Source: an uncultured Lachnospiraceae bacterium (lineage in GTDB: Bacteria; Bacillota; Clostridia; Lachnospirales; Lachnospiraceae). From it: a stretch of 64,000 bases of DNA. The DNA is taken from contig CACZBW010000003.1 of assembly GCA_902779575.1 (NCBI GenBank), positions 124,001 to 188,000 on the forward strand. Direction: 5' to 3'. Every line of letters starts with the position of its first letter. Positions within the stretch are counted from its first letter, which is position 1. Below the pieces are notes generated by a model. The model ran no database searches, was not told the DNA's origin, and saw only the letters and a list, made by a program, of their open reading frames with translations. A program made the position numbers and the translations under genes. Below, one piece after another: positions 43,381 to 53,103 of the stretch.

Positions 43381-44802
43381 TTATCTTCTTCCGCAGCCGG
43401 AAACGGCCCCGCTGCCCGGCCATTCACTCCTGACCCTGCGGATCATCTCTTCCGCGCCTTCCGTCCTTCCCAGTTCGCCCTGTACCGTATTAAAAAGTAC
43501 GGCTTCAGCCGGAACGCATCCTCCGGTCCTTAGCTGAAGGTAATAGCGGATCTTCTCACAGGCAATCTTCATCGCCTGAGGCAGCACCCCGTATTCTTCC
43601 ATAATACCGGCCGCTTCGTCCGTTGTCTCCGTCTCAAGGATCCGGCGGGCGCCTTCCGCCGGAATGCCTGCTCTCAGCGCACAGGCTGCGCAGAGTTCCG
43701 CACGGCTGTCGGAACAGCGGGAATGGGTGTTCATGATACCGCCCGAAACCTTGATGAATTTACCGATATGAGAAACGAACAGCAGGCCGTCCAGTCCCAA
43801 TGCGGCGGCATGGTCCAGGGTTTCTCCCAGGAAGTTGCTGCACAGGACCGCCTGGACCCCATCAAGCCCCAGATCGTTGTGCGCGAAGGTCTCTCCGTAG
43901 TTCCCCGGCGTTACCAGCAGACAGCGATGCCCTTCTTCGCAGAGCATATTCATCTCCAGACGGATTGACTCTGTCATGGCCGCTTCGCTCACAGGCTCCA
44001 CAATCCCTGTCGTCCCCAGAATGGAAATCCCGTCCCGGATCCCAAGCCTTGGATTAAAGGTCTTCCGGGCAGCTGAGGCACCCTCCGGAACGGAGACGGT
44101 AATAAGCAGGGACCCATGGTAATCATAATCCTCACAGATTTCCTGAACAGCCTGAAATATCATTTTTCTCGGAACCGGATTGAGCGCGGCCTGCCCGATC
44201 TCCTGTTTCAGCCCCGGCCTGGTCACGCGCCCTACGCCCTCCCCACCGTCAAGAAAAATATAGGGACGGTCAAAGGCAGATGACGCCTTCAAAAAACCGG
44301 CGGCAGAGATACTGCTTTCCTTCTTTAAGACAGGATCCCATACAAATGCGGCGGAAGAAATCCTGCTGCCGCACTCTCCCGCAGGATGCCTTCCCGCAGC
44401 CGGACCGGCGAAGCTCCCATCCTTATCCCAATCTTCCTTACCCAAAGGACAATTTACAGATGCAGGACTTCCATCGTCAGGAAAAGACAGCTTCTTTCCG
44501 GAAGATTTTACAAAGGCCGCTTCCGCCCGGACAAGGATACCGTCCGTGACGTCCGGGTCGTCTCCCGCGTCCTTCCGGACGGCGCAGGATACGCTCCGTC
44601 CGTCTTCCCCCCATTGGATATCCTCTATTCTGAGAGAAAGCAGGATGCCCTTTGGCGTCAGCAGGGAAATCTCCTCCGTCCGCCTTCCCGAGAGGAGCAT
44701 AAGCGCTGCCGCCCTGGCTGCCCCTGCGGCGCAGGATCCGGTCGTGTAACCGCAGCGCAGTTTTCTGCTCCCTCTCCGGATATACCGTTCTTCCCCGGCC
44801 AC
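43381..44802 (-). CDS. cbiD: Cobalt-precorrin-5B C1-methyltransferase CbiD
   Basis: CbiD methylates C1 of the ring in the anaerobic pathway. The start KLRCGYTTGSCAAGAARAA is diagnostic, as are ILGTTGIVEPVSEAA, VTPGNYGETFA and FVSHIGKFIKVSGGIMNTHS. At 473 residues it is about 80 longer than usual because of a low-complexity insert (about residues 98-179, from KSSGKKLS to AAGFLKASS). Two GTG codons compete. GTG 44802 has GGAGG eight bases upstream, while GTG 44811 abuts that site, so 44802 is chosen. It is the first gene of the cobalamin operon. Confidence 0.94.
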   Translation of the reverse strand: MAGEERYIRRGSRKLRCGYTTGSCAAGAARAAALMLLSGRRTEEISLLTPKGILLSLRIEDIQWGEDGRSVSCAVRKDAGDDPDVTDGILVRAEAAFVKSSGKKLSFPDDGSPASVNCPLGKEDWDKDGSFAGPAAGRHPAGECGSRISSAAFVWDPVLKKESSISAAGFLKASSAFDRPYIFLDGGEGVGRVTRPGLKQEIGQAALNPVPRKMIFQAVQEICEDYDYHGSLLITVSVPEGASAARKTFNPRLGIRDGISILGTTGIVEPVSEAAMTESIRLEMNMLCEEGHRCLLVTPGNYGETFAHNDLGLDGVQAVLCSNFLGETLDHAAALGLDGLLFVSHIGKFIKVSGGIMNTHSRCSDSRAELCAACALRAGIPAEGARRILETETTDEAAGIMEEYGVLPQAMKIACEKIRYYLQLRTGGCVPAEAVLFNTVQGELGRTEGAEEMIRRVRSEWPGSGAVSGCGRR

Positions 44803-44992
44803 AGTCCGCACCTCCTCTGTATTTTCAGCTTTTATACTGCAGAAACAGCTCCTTAATCCGGCTTCTTAATCCGCTTCGGTTATTTTACCCGATTCTCCGG
44901 AGACATACAAGGAGTGGGGACGTCAGAAACCGATGCCCCGGTTATGTGTGAGCACGACGTGTACGGCCATACTTCCGGCGTCGCTGCCACAT

Positions 44993-45021
44993 ATTATAAA
45001 AATCTTAAGAAAAATTCGAAA
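44993..45021 (-). promoter_or_regulatory. Tentative promoter of the cobalamin operon
   Basis: A consensus TATAAT (44993-44998, minus strand) is preceded after 17 bases by a weak TTTCGA. It would give a leader of about 185 bases to cbiD. I searched that leader for cobalamin riboswitch blocks and saw none. A weak partial copy of repeat family 2 (44965-44990) lies in it. Confidence 0.4.
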
Positions 45022-45029
45022 CACTCTCA

Positions 45030-45058
45030 TTGACCTGTTTTTTTCATCCACATATAAT
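45030..45058 (+). promoter_or_regulatory. Promoter of the Fn3-type L,D-transpeptidase gene
   Basis: TTGACC (45030-45035) and TATAAT (45053-45058) are 17 bases apart. The gene starts about 40 bases downstream. This promoter lies back to back with the tentative cobalamin operon promoter. Confidence 0.82.
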
Positions 45059-45098
45059 TATTATAATTGTTTATCGTCACAGGGAGGGATTTAACGAT

Positions 45099-46109
45099 AT
45101 GCTGAACTACCGCCGCAAACTTTTATTTACCTTATGTATAGCCATGATGATGCTGATGCTTCCTTTTACGGCCTTTGCGGACACCACTCCCGGCAAGGTT
45201 GAATCAGTCACGGCAACCGTCACGGCAAAGAAAGTCAGCCTCTCCTGGAGTTCCGTAGCCGGAGCCCGCGGATATGATGTCTATCTGCAGGATGCAAAGA
45301 CAGAAGAGACTTTTCACGCGAGAGTGAAAAAGCGTACCAGCACCACGATCACAGGTCTGTTACCGGGCACTACCTTCAACGCATGGGTGGAAGCTTACAA
45401 CCGTGCGGGAGAAGGAGAAGCGTCTGACAGCATCACCTGCACGACGCTTGCCAAAACCAGCGGAAAGAGCGTCAAAGACGTTCATACCATGTATTTCAGT
45501 GCCTACCTCAACAAAGAAGAGCAGGGGCTTCCGCAGGGAACGAAGGTTGTCGTTACGGATAAGAGCTATATCAGGGCGGAAAACAGCGAGGTCGTTCTTC
45601 CCAACGGAAACATCCGCTTTATCCCGGAGATGTCTCTTACCTATACCGGATGCCTGAATGAGCGGGGCGACTACACGACCCAGGTCAAGGAAGACTTCAT
45701 CAACCGGAAGGGCGTGGGAAGCGCGACGGAATACCTTGTCTGGGTGTGCACAAATTACCAGAAGTTTTACGTATTCCGCGGATCCAGCGGAAACTGGACA
45801 TTATTCCGCACTTATAAGTGCACGACCGGGTCTTACGAATCCCCCACCCGGCCAAGCTTCGGCTACCGGATCAAGAACAAGATTGATTCCGTAAGCTTCG
45901 ATGAATATTCCTACGGGAAATACGGTCTTTACTTCGGGCAGTTTATCCATACCTGGCCCTATTACAAAGGTTCGGAAACCAGCAAAGTGGCAGGCTACAG
46001 AACCCTGGGTTCTCTTCCCCAGTCCCACGGCTGCGTACGTCTGACGGACGAAGCTGCCCTCTGGTGCTATGAGAATCTCCCGATGGATACCAGAGTTGTC
46101 GTATTCTGA
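45099..46109 (+). CDS. Secreted L,D-transpeptidase with fibronectin type III domain
   Basis: The 336-residue protein has a signal peptide (LLFTLCIAMMMLMLPFTAFA) and a fibronectin type III module (about 30-115: VSLSWSSVAGARGYDVYLQD, ITGLLPGTTFNAWVEAYNRA). A C-terminal YkuD domain has the catalytic LPQSHGCVRLTDEA and an upstream histidine in GQFIHTWPY. The Fn3 part may give spacing or sugar and wall contact. The frame opens earlier, but ATG 45099 with GGGAGGG upstream gives a proper signal peptide. It is the third L,D-transpeptidase in the window and a lone plus-strand gene with its own promoter and terminator. Confidence 0.92.
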   Translation: MLNYRRKLLFTLCIAMMMLMLPFTAFADTTPGKVESVTATVTAKKVSLSWSSVAGARGYDVYLQDAKTEETFHARVKKRTSTTITGLLPGTTFNAWVEAYNRAGEGEASDSITCTTLAKTSGKSVKDVHTMYFSAYLNKEEQGLPQGTKVVVTDKSYIRAENSEVVLPNGNIRFIPEMSLTYTGCLNERGDYTTQVKEDFINRKGVGSATEYLVWVCTNYQKFYVFRGSSGNWTLFRTYKCTTGSYESPTRPSFGYRIKNKIDSVSFDEYSYGKYGLYFGQFIHTWPYYKGSETSKVAGYRTLGSLPQSHGCVRLTDEAALWCYENLPMDTRVVVF

Positions 46110-46177
46110 GATACTGCTTCCGCAATTCTTTTGCCGGCTGAAAACAGAATAAATCAGCGCTTTCTGCGTTCAGAAAA

Positions 46178-46226
46178 AACAGCTGTCCTCTTTCCTTCCG
46201 GAAGTGAGGACAGCTGTTTTTGTTTT
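46178..46226 (+). terminator. Intrinsic terminator of the Fn3-type L,D-transpeptidase gene
   Basis: AACAGCTGTCCTC pairs with GAGGACAGCTGTT, and TTTTTGTTTT follows. It lies about 70 bases past the stop codon. The remaining 120 bases before the cysE stop hold nothing I recognise. Confidence 0.9.
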
Positions 46227-46343
46227 ATAAGAGCGGACCGCCCGGATGCCTTACTGCTCTGAAGCAGCATTCTGTCCGGGGATCAGATAATCCTGCAGGT
46301 CTGAAAAAAGCAGGGAAAGGATACTGCGGGAGTCCGGACCCGT

Positions 46344-47273
46344 TCAGGCTTTCCCCCCGCCTCCCAGCACCATCTCCTGGTTTTTTACATTTACTCTGGT
46401 ATTCGGTGCGACAGAGCTGGTAATAAAGCAGTTGCCGCCGATCACAACGTCATGGCCGATCACCGTCTCGCCGCCCAGAATGGAGGCTCCCGAATAGATC
46501 GTGACATTGTCCTCGATGGTGGGATGCCGCTTCTTCCCCTGCAGCTTCTGGCCGCCCCTTGTGGAAAGCGCTCCGATCGTGACGCCCTGGTAGACCTTTA
46601 CATGTTCCCCGATGACGGTAGTCTCACCGACTACAATGCCGGTCGCGTGGTCGATCATAAAATATTTCCCTACCGTGGCGCCCGGATGCAGGTCCACGCC
46701 GGTCTTGCTGTGGGCATGTTCGGTCATGATGCGGGGAATCATGGGAACCCTCAGAAGATACAGCTCATGCGCCAGGCGGAATACCGTGATGGCATAAAAG
46801 CCGGGATAGCAGAGAATAATCTCGCTCTTGGAATAAGCGGCCGGATCTCCGTCCAGAGTCGCCTGCAGGTCGGTATCCAGATACTCCCTGACGCGCGGAA
46901 TCCTGCGCATGAATTCGATCACAATCCGTTCGGACTCCTTCCGGATCTCCTCCCCTGATTTGGCATGGAATTCATCCGTGTAAAACAGAGCCTGCTCGAT
47001 CTGTTCCTGAAGATTGATAATGATATCATCCACGATCGTGCTGATGGAGGCATTCACATTGTATACGCGCCTGCTGCTGTCCGGATCTCTGTAATAGCCC
47101 GGATAGACGATCTGGAACAGTTCATGAAGAATATGTACGATCACGTCCCTGCTGGGTTCCGTGGCATTCTCAATCCGGTCAATCGCTCTTCTTTTTCCGT
47201 AGTCGCCGAGAATCTCCCGGACAACCGCTGCTGCCTGCTCCTGCATGCTTCGCGTTCCGTTCCTTCCTTCCAT
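46344..47273 (-). CDS. cysE: Serine O-acetyltransferase (EpsC-type CysE)
   Basis: The enzyme acetylates serine to O-acetylserine, the first step of cysteine synthesis. The 309-residue protein has the long N-terminal helical part of the EpsC subgroup. Its left-handed beta helix of hexapeptide repeats follows (LHPGATVGKYFMIDHATGIV, VYQGVTIGALS). The catalytic histidines are in EHAHSKTGVDLHPGA and IDHATGIVVGE. ATG 47273 has an AGGAGGAGG site, better than the upstream ATG 47309. No cysK is nearby, and no T-box was seen in the short leader. Confidence 0.92.
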   Translation of the reverse strand: MEGRNGTRSMQEQAAAVVREILGDYGKRRAIDRIENATEPSRDVIVHILHELFQIVYPGYYRDPDSSRRVYNVNASISTIVDDIIINLQEQIEQALFYTDEFHAKSGEEIRKESERIVIEFMRRIPRVREYLDTDLQATLDGDPAAYSKSEIILCYPGFYAITVFRLAHELYLLRVPMIPRIMTEHAHSKTGVDLHPGATVGKYFMIDHATGIVVGETTVIGEHVKVYQGVTIGALSTRGGQKLQGKKRHPTIEDNVTIYSGASILGGETVIGHDVVIGGNCFITSSVAPNTRVNVKNQEMVLGGGGKA

Positions 47274-47350
47274 AGCCTCCTCCTGTATCCACTCTTCCGT
47301 ACGATTCACGGCTCTGTTTCAGCTGCTTTTCAAAAAGCCGGAATCTGATT

Positions 47351-50300
47351 TTAAGTCAGCGTTGAACCGCGGCTTTGTTTCAGATATTTTTTCACATACT
47401 GGCCGGTATAAGAGACCGCGTTCTCCGCAACCTCCTCCGGCGTTCCTTTTGCGATCACCCGGCCGCCTCCGTCGCCGCCTTCCGGTCCCATATCGATCAG
47501 ATAGTCCGCTGTCTTGATCACATCCAGATTGTGTTCAATGACGACGACTGTATTGCCGACGTCCGTCAGTCTCTGAAGAATCTCTATCAGCTTGCTGACG
47601 TCGGCAAAATGAAGACCGGTCGTGGGCTCATCCAGAATATAGATCGTCTTTCCCGTACTTCTCCGGCTCAGTTCCGCCGCGAGCTTGATCCTCTGGGCTT
47701 CTCCCCCGGACAGCTCCGTGGAAGGCTGTCCCAGCTTGATATAAGAAAGTCCCACGTCATACAGGGTCTGGATCTTATTGCGGATAGAGGGCAGGTGATC
47801 GAAGAACTTCAGCGCCTCCTCCACAGTCATATCCAGAACTTCATAGATATTCTTTCCCTTATAATGGACTTCCAGGGTCTCGCGGTTATAGCGCCGGCCG
47901 TGGCAGACCTCGCAGGGAACATAGACGTCCGGGAGAAAGTTCATCTCGATCTTGATAATCCCGTCGCCGGCGCATGCTTCGCAGCGCCCGCCCTTTACAT
48001 TGAAAGAAAATCTCCCTTTTTTGTAGCCTCTGGTCTTCGCCTCAGTAGTCGTGGCGAAGAGATCGCGGATCTGGTCAAATACCCCCGTATAGGTAGCGGG
48101 ATTTGACCTCGGCGTACGTCCGATCGGACTCTGGTCGATCATGATCACCTTGTCCAGCTGCTCAATTCCGTCGATCCCGCCGCATTTCCCGGCGATCTGA
48201 CGGGCCCGGTTCAGTTTATTGGCCAGATACTTATACAGGATCTCGTTGACCAGAGAGCTTTTTCCCGACCCGGATACACCGGTCACGCAGGTAAAAACGC
48301 CGACCGGGAAGGAAACGTTGATCTGCTTCAGGTTGTTCTGGGCAGCGCCCCTGACCGTAATCCATCCGGCCGGTACTCTCCTTGCCGGCGGCACGCGGAT
48401 CTCCAGCTCGCCGGACAGATACTTGCCCGTAATGGAATCCCTGCATTTCATCAGGTCTTCCACCGTTCCGGCGGCTACAACCTCACCGCCGTGGGCTCCG
48501 GCGCCCGGCCCGATATCCACGATATAGTCCGCCGCGCGCATGGTGTCCTCGTCATGCTCGACAACCAGAACGGAATTGCCCAGATCCCGCAGATGGAACA
48601 AGGTATTCAGCAGCTTGTCATTGTCCCTCTGGTGCAGGCCGATGGACGGCTCGTCCAGAATATAGGCAACCCCGACCAGCCCGGAACCGATCTGCGTCGC
48701 GAGACGAATCCTCTGGGCTTCCCCTCCGGAAAGGCTGCCGGTAGCCCGCCCGAGCGACAGGTAGTCGAGTCCCACGTCAACCAGGAAGGAAATTCTGGCA
48801 CGGATCTCTTTCAGGATCTGTTCTCCGATTTTTAACTGCTGTCCGGTCAGCTTCATGTCCAGGGATCCCAGGAAATTCTTCAGTTCCCCGATCCCCATGC
48901 AGGTCATCTCATAGATGTTCCTGTCCGCGACCGTCACCGCCAGCGCGCCCGGTTTCAGTCTCTGCCCGCGGCATGCCTTGCAGGGCGTAATCTGCATAAA
49001 AGTCTCATATTCCGCCCTCATGGCCTCCCCGGAACTCTCCCGGTAGCGCCTCTGTATATTCCGGATCAGCCCTTCGAAGGCGACGTCATAGACGCCGACC
49101 CCTCTCTGGCCCCGGTAATGCACCTTCACCTCATGTCCGTCCGTACCATAGATCAGAATATCATGGATCTTCTCCGGATAATCCTCAAATGGGGTATCAA
49201 GACGGAAGCCGTATTCTTCCGCCAGGGCGTCCAGCAGGGATCTGGTGAAACTCCCCTCCTGTCTGCTGGACTGCCACCCGGGAACGACGATGGCCCCCTC
49301 GTCAATGCTCAGGGACTTGTCCGGGATCATGAGATTCTCATCGAATTCCATCTTATAGCCGAGGCCGGTACACTCCGGACAGGCTCCGAAGGGATTGTTG
49401 AAGGAAAATGACCGCGGTTCGATCTCATCGATCGAAGTCCCGTCATAAGGGCAGGCAAAATTCTCGGAGAAAGTGAGCATCTCCGTCTCTTTGTGCGTGC
49501 TTCCCGCGTCGCTGTCCCCCGAAGCAGAAGTAAGAACTGCAGCGCTCACGGAAGAGACATCCTGCAAAGGCTCCCGGCTTTCTTCCGCCCCCGGGCCCTT
49601 TGCTGCCGCGGCTGCCGCCCTGTTTCTGAGAATCTCTTCCGGTGTCCTTCCCAGCTCATCCGGATGCAGATCCGATCTGCTCCTGGGTCTCTGCACCTCG
49701 ACAAAAGCCAGTCCCCCTGCCAGTTCCATCACCTGCTCCAGGGACTCGGCCAGACGCTTCTCAATCCCCGGCTTGACGATCAGCCGGTCAACCAGAATTT
49801 CGATGTTATGCTTAATGTTCTTATCCAGACGGATCTCTTCGCTCAGTTCATACAGGCTTCCGTCAACCCTCACCCTCACATAGCCGGACTTTTTCGCCTG
49901 CTGCAGGACTTTGGCATGCTCTCCCTTCCTGCCTCTGACTACCGGAGCAAGCAGCTGCATCCTCGTCCGTTCGGGGAGCGCCATCAGCGTATCGACCATC
50001 TGGTCCACGCTCTGCCTTTTGATCTCCCTCCCGCAGGTGGGACAGTGAACGATGCCGCACCTTGCATACAGGAGCCTGAAATAATCGTAAATCTCCGTGA
50101 CCGTTCCGACTGTCGAGCGCGGGTTGTGGTTCGTGGACTTCTGGTCGATCGAGATCGCGGGGGGAAGCCCCTCGATGCTCTCCACCTTCGGCTTTTCCAT
50201 CTGTCCCAGGAACTGCCTGGCATAGCTGGACAGCGACTCCATATAGCGCCTCTGCCCTTCCGCGTAGATCGTGTCAAAGGCAAGAGAACTCTTGCCGGAA

Positions 50301-50437
50301 CCGGACAGTCCCGTCATCACAACAAATTCATTGCGCGGGATATCCAGGTCGATATTCTTCAGATTATGCTCCGCTGCCCCGCGGATCCTGATATACTTTT
50401 TTATGTCCCTCTTCGGGGCTGTTTTTTTCTGTGCCAT
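47351..50437 (-). CDS. uvrA: Excinuclease ABC subunit UvrA, with an extra loop
   Basis: UvrA is the damage-recognition ATPase of nucleotide excision repair. Both ATPase halves are present: Walker [20 protein letters not shown] and [16 protein letters not shown], and signatures [13 protein letters not shown] and [14 protein letters not shown]. The second zinc site [14 protein letters not shown]...CEVCHG is normal. The first reads [12 protein letters not shown]...GACPEC, in which one of the four expected cysteines is aspartate. At 1028 residues it is about 80 longer than usual owing to an A/S/G/E-rich loop at about 258-322. It has its own promoter, with an SOS box over the -35 element. uvrB lies upstream. 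Confidence 0.96.
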   Translation of the reverse strand: MAQKKTAPKRDIKKYIRIRGAAEHNLKNIDLDIPRNEFVVMTGLSGSGKSSLAFDTIYAEGQRRYMESLSSYARQFLGQMEKPKVESIEGLPPAISIDQKSTNHNPRSTVGTVTEIYDYFRLLYARCGIVHCPTCGREIKRQSVDQMVDTLMALPERTRMQLLAPVVRGRKGEHAKVLQQAKKSGYVRVRVDGSLYELSEEIRLDKNIKHNIEILVDRLIVKPGIEKRLAESLEQVMELAGGLAFVEVQRPRSRSDLHPDELGRTPEEILRNRAAAAAAKGPGAEESREPLQDVSSVSAAVLTSASGDSDAGSTHKETEMLTFSENFACPYDGTSIDEIEPRSFSFNNPFGACPECTGLGYKMEFDENLMIPDKSLSIDEGAIVVPGWQSSRQEGSFTRSLLDALAEEYGFRLDTPFEDYPEKIHDILIYGTDGHEVKVHYRGQRGVGVYDVAFEGLIRNIQRRYRESSGEAMRAEYETFMQITPCKACRGQRLKPGALAVTVADRNIYEMTCMGIGELKNFLGSLDMKLTGQQLKIGEQILKEIRARISFLVDVGLDYLSLGRATGSLSGGEAQRIRLATQIGSGLVGVAYILDEPSIGLHQRDNDKLLNTLFHLRDLGNSVLVVEHDEDTMRAADYIVDIGPGAGAHGGEVVAAGTVEDLMKCRDSITGKYLSGELEIRVPPARRVPAGWITVRGAAQNNLKQINVSFPVGVFTCVTGVSGSGKSSLVNEILYKYLANKLNRARQIAGKCGGIDGIEQLDKVIMIDQSPIGRTPRSNPATYTGVFDQIRDLFATTTEAKTRGYKKGRFSFNVKGGRCEACAGDGIIKIEMNFLPDVYVPCEVCHGRRYNRETLEVHYKGKNIYEVLDMTVEEALKFFDHLPSIRNKIQTLYDVGLSYIKLGQPSTELSGGEAQRIKLAAELSRRSTGKTIYILDEPTTGLHFADVSKLIEILQRLTDVGNTVVVIEHNLDVIKTADYLIDMGPEGGDGGGRVIAKGTPEEVAENAVSYTGQYVKKYLKQSRGSTLT

Positions 50438-50608
50438 ATCTTCCTTCTCTGTGCGTGTTTTCCACCCGGGCGCAAAATGCCGGTGCCTTTCCGGCGCTTC
50501 CGCTGATCAGCACCGCTTCTTTCTCCCTGACGCGGATCACCGGTGCCTGCTCTGCGACGCAGGCCGCGTTTCCTCTGTATGCGAAATCTCCGCGCCTGTG
50601 CAGGACTC

Positions 50609-50637
50609 ATTATAACACAGCACAGGGAAAATGTGAA
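50609..50637 (-). promoter_or_regulatory. uvrA promoter
   Basis: On the minus strand TTCACA (50632-50637), 17 bases and TATAAT (50609-50614) form a near-consensus promoter. The leader to uvrA is about 165 bases; no gene is seen in the 272-base space before the uvrB end. Confidence 0.82.
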
Positions 50638-50647
50638 CATCTGTTCG
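50635..50647. promoter_or_regulatory. LexA/DinR (SOS) box at the uvrA promoter
   Basis: GAACATCTGTTCG (reverse CGAACAGATGTTC) matches the Gram-positive SOS operator pattern CGAACRNRYGTTYC at all but the last base. It overlaps the -35 box of the uvrA promoter, the right place for repression by LexA until DNA damage. Confidence 0.85.
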
Positions 50648-50709
50648 GAATAATCCGGTCCTGCTTTCTGCCATCTGCGGAACTGAGAATTCTTATATCT
50701 GAAGGCTGT

Positions 50710-52695
50710 TCAGGCATCCATCTCCTGAAGCATCTTTTTGAGTCCGATCATCTTATCGCGCAGCATGGCCGCGTCTTCAAAGTTCAGCTCAGAGGCTGCT
50801 TTGCGCATCTTCTTCTCGATTTCCCCGATCAGTTTTTCAAGTTCTGCCCTGCTCATGGATTCCGGATCCTTCTCACTCCGATCCTCCTCCGCGGCAATCT
50901 CGCGGGAGATAGCGATCAGGTCCCTCACCTTCTTTCGGATCGTAGTAGGCGTTATCCCGTGCGCTTCATTGTAGCGCTGCTGCGCCGTCCTCCTGCGGTT
51001 TGTCTCGTCAATGGCCCGGCGCATGGAATCCGTGACGGTATCCGCGTACATGATGACATGGCCGTCCGCATTGCGGGCGGCGCGGCCGACCGTCTGAATC
51101 AGAGCTGTCTCCGACCTGAGGAACCCCTCCTTGTCGGCATCCAGAATCGCAACCAGCGTGATTTCCGGGATATCGAGTCCTTCTCTCAGCAGATTGATGC
51201 CCACGAGTACGTCAAACACGCCCAGGCGCATATCCCGGATGATCTTTGTCCGCTCCAGGGTATCAATGTCCGAATGCAGATACTGGACGCGGATCCCTGC
51301 TTCCTTCAGGTAATTCGTCAGATCCTCCGCCATGCGCTTGGTCAGAGTCGTCACAAGGATCTTATTCCCCTTTGCCGTCTCTTTATTGATCTCGCCGACC
51401 AGATCCTCCACCTGGCCTGCCACAGGCCGCACGTCTATGGCAGGATCCAGCAGTCCGGTAGGTCTGATGATCTGCTCGGTCCGCAGAAGTTCATGCTCGC
51501 TCTCATAGGGACCCGGTGTTGCGGACACGAACATGATCCGGTCGATCTTGTCCTCAAACTCCTCGAATTTCAGCGGCCGGTTATCCTTCGCGCTGGGCAG
51601 GCGGAAGCCGTAATCCACCAGCGTGGACTTTCTGGACTGGTCGCCATTATACATGGCCCGCAGCTGGGGAAGCGTCATATGGGACTCGTCGATGATGATC
51701 AGAAATTCATCCGGAAAATAATCCAGCAGGGTCTGCGGGGGCGTTCCGGGCGCCCGCCCGTCCATATGCCTGGAATAATTCTCGATACCGGAGCAGAAGC
51801 CGGTCTCCCGGAGCATCTCAATATCATAATTCGTCCGCTCGGAGATTCTCTGGGCCTCGAGCAGCCTGTCCTCGGACCGGAACCAGGCCACGCGTTCCTC
51901 AAGTTCCGCTTCGATGCCATGAATCGCCTCAGCCACTTTCTCCGCAGGCGTCACATAGTGGGAAGCGGGAAATACTCCGATAAAGGAAAGCTGGGAGCGG
52001 ACGTGGGAAGTCAGCGGGTCGATCTCCGTGATCCGGTCGATCTCATCGCCGAAAAATTCTACCCGGTAGGCGTAATCATCCGTATCTGCCGGAAAAATGT
52101 CCAGCACATCCCCGTTTACCCGGAATGTAGATCGATGAAAATCGATATCTGACCGGTCATAGTGGAGCTGGACCAGCTTTCTCAGGACTTCGTCCCGCTC
52201 CCTCTCTTCTCCGACTCTCAGGTACAGCGCCATCTCGCGGAAATCGATCGGGCTGCCCAGGCCGTAGATGCAGGACACCGAGCTGACCACCACAACGTCC
52301 CTTCGTTCTGTCAGGGAAGCGGTCGCGGAGAGTCTCAGCTTGTCAATCTCGTCATTTATGGAAGAATCCTTTTCAATATAGGTATCCGTCTGGGGAACAT
52401 ACGCCTCCGGCTGGTAGTAATCGTAGTAAGATACGAAATACTCCACTGCGTTCTCCGGAAAAAACTCCTTAAACTCCCCGTAGAGCTGGGCCGCCAGCGT
52501 TTTATTGTGCGCGATCACCAGAGTGGGAAGCTGCAGCTGGCTGATCACGTTCGCCATGGTGAAAGTCTTGCCGGAGCCTGTCACGCCGAGCAGTGTTTCC
52601 ATCTGATTCCCTTCGCGAAATCCTTTTACCAGAGCCGCGATCGCCTCCGGCTGATCGCCGGTGGGCGCGTATTCCGAATGAAGCCTGAATTCCAT
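50710..52695 (-). CDS. uvrB: Excinuclease ABC subunit UvrB
   Basis: UvrB is the helicase-like subunit that verifies damage and recruits UvrC. The 661-residue protein shows Walker [16 protein letters not shown], the damage-probing hairpin [20 protein letters not shown], the helicase motifs and a C-terminal UVR motif ([19 protein letters not shown]). The open frame starts at 52848, but ATG 52695 begins the conserved [17 protein letters not shown] and has an AAGGGG site. It lies upstream of uvrA in the same orientation. Its own promoter region shows no clear SOS box. Confidence 0.97.
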   Translation of the reverse strand: MEFRLHSEYAPTGDQPEAIAALVKGFREGNQMETLLGVTGSGKTFTMANVISQLQLPTLVIAHNKTLAAQLYGEFKEFFPENAVEYFVSYYDYYQPEAYVPQTDTYIEKDSSINDEIDKLRLSATASLTERRDVVVVSSVSCIYGLGSPIDFREMALYLRVGEERERDEVLRKLVQLHYDRSDIDFHRSTFRVNGDVLDIFPADTDDYAYRVEFFGDEIDRITEIDPLTSHVRSQLSFIGVFPASHYVTPAEKVAEAIHGIEAELEERVAWFRSEDRLLEAQRISERTNYDIEMLRETGFCSGIENYSRHMDGRAPGTPPQTLLDYFPDEFLIIIDESHMTLPQLRAMYNGDQSRKSTLVDYGFRLPSAKDNRPLKFEEFEDKIDRIMFVSATPGPYESEHELLRTEQIIRPTGLLDPAIDVRPVAGQVEDLVGEINKETAKGNKILVTTLTKRMAEDLTNYLKEAGIRVQYLHSDIDTLERTKIIRDMRLGVFDVLVGINLLREGLDIPEITLVAILDADKEGFLRSETALIQTVGRAARNADGHVIMYADTVTDSMRRAIDETNRRRTAQQRYNEAHGITPTTIRKKVRDLIAISREIAAEEDRSEKDPESMSRAELEKLIGEIEKKMRKAASELNFEDAAMLRDKMIGLKKMLQEMDA

Positions 52696-52846
52696 GGCGG
52701 AGCATCCCCTTTCATGATCCTTTTGCGAAGCGCTGACTTTTGGCGCTTCTGATTCGCCGCATATACGGTTACAGCGCGCCGGAAACTCCTGTCCCCTGCT
52801 TACCGCAGGCAGATCGTGCAGACAGTCCCCGGGCACTGTATTCACC

Positions 52847-52876
52847 ATATTAAGAGATAACCGCAGGGCTTGTCAA
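52847..52876 (-). promoter_or_regulatory. Candidate uvrB promoter
   Basis: On the minus strand a perfect TTGACA (52871-52876) is followed after 18 bases by TAATAT (52847-52852). The leader is about 145 bases. No GAAC-N4-GTTC element was found close by. Confidence 0.6.
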
Positions 52877-53033
52877 TCATTCCGGAAAGTCCGGCCGGTC
52901 CTGCCGCATGGCTCCCCGCGCACAGCCGGCCCGCCCCTGCGGACAGGGGTATAAAGATTTCTGCCGCACTGCCGCATTACCCGCCCGCCTGCTGAAAAAT
53001 GCGGTAACCAGTTTTATACCGTACCGGTATATA

Positions 53034-53062
53034 TGAAAAGGGAGCCGCGCCTGCGGCTCCCC
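53034..53062 (-). terminator. Terminator of the glucokinase gene
   Basis: On the minus strand GGGAGCCGC pairs with GCGGCTCCC around a four-base loop, and CTTTTC follows. It lies about 40 bases past the stop codon. Confidence 0.8.
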
Positions 53063-53103
53063 GGAACTTTCTCATCGGCAGCGATGAACCTGTCTGCCGG
53101 TGC

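Noticed and set aside
44803-45030. Possible cobalamin riboswitch in the cbiD leader
   Set aside because: None of the conserved blocks (GCCACTG, AGGAGACCTGCC and others) could be found on either strand.
47299-47350. Further copy of repeat family 1 next to cysE
   Set aside because: Only the first dozen bases (ACGATTCACGGC) match and the rest diverges, so it was not listed as a full copy.
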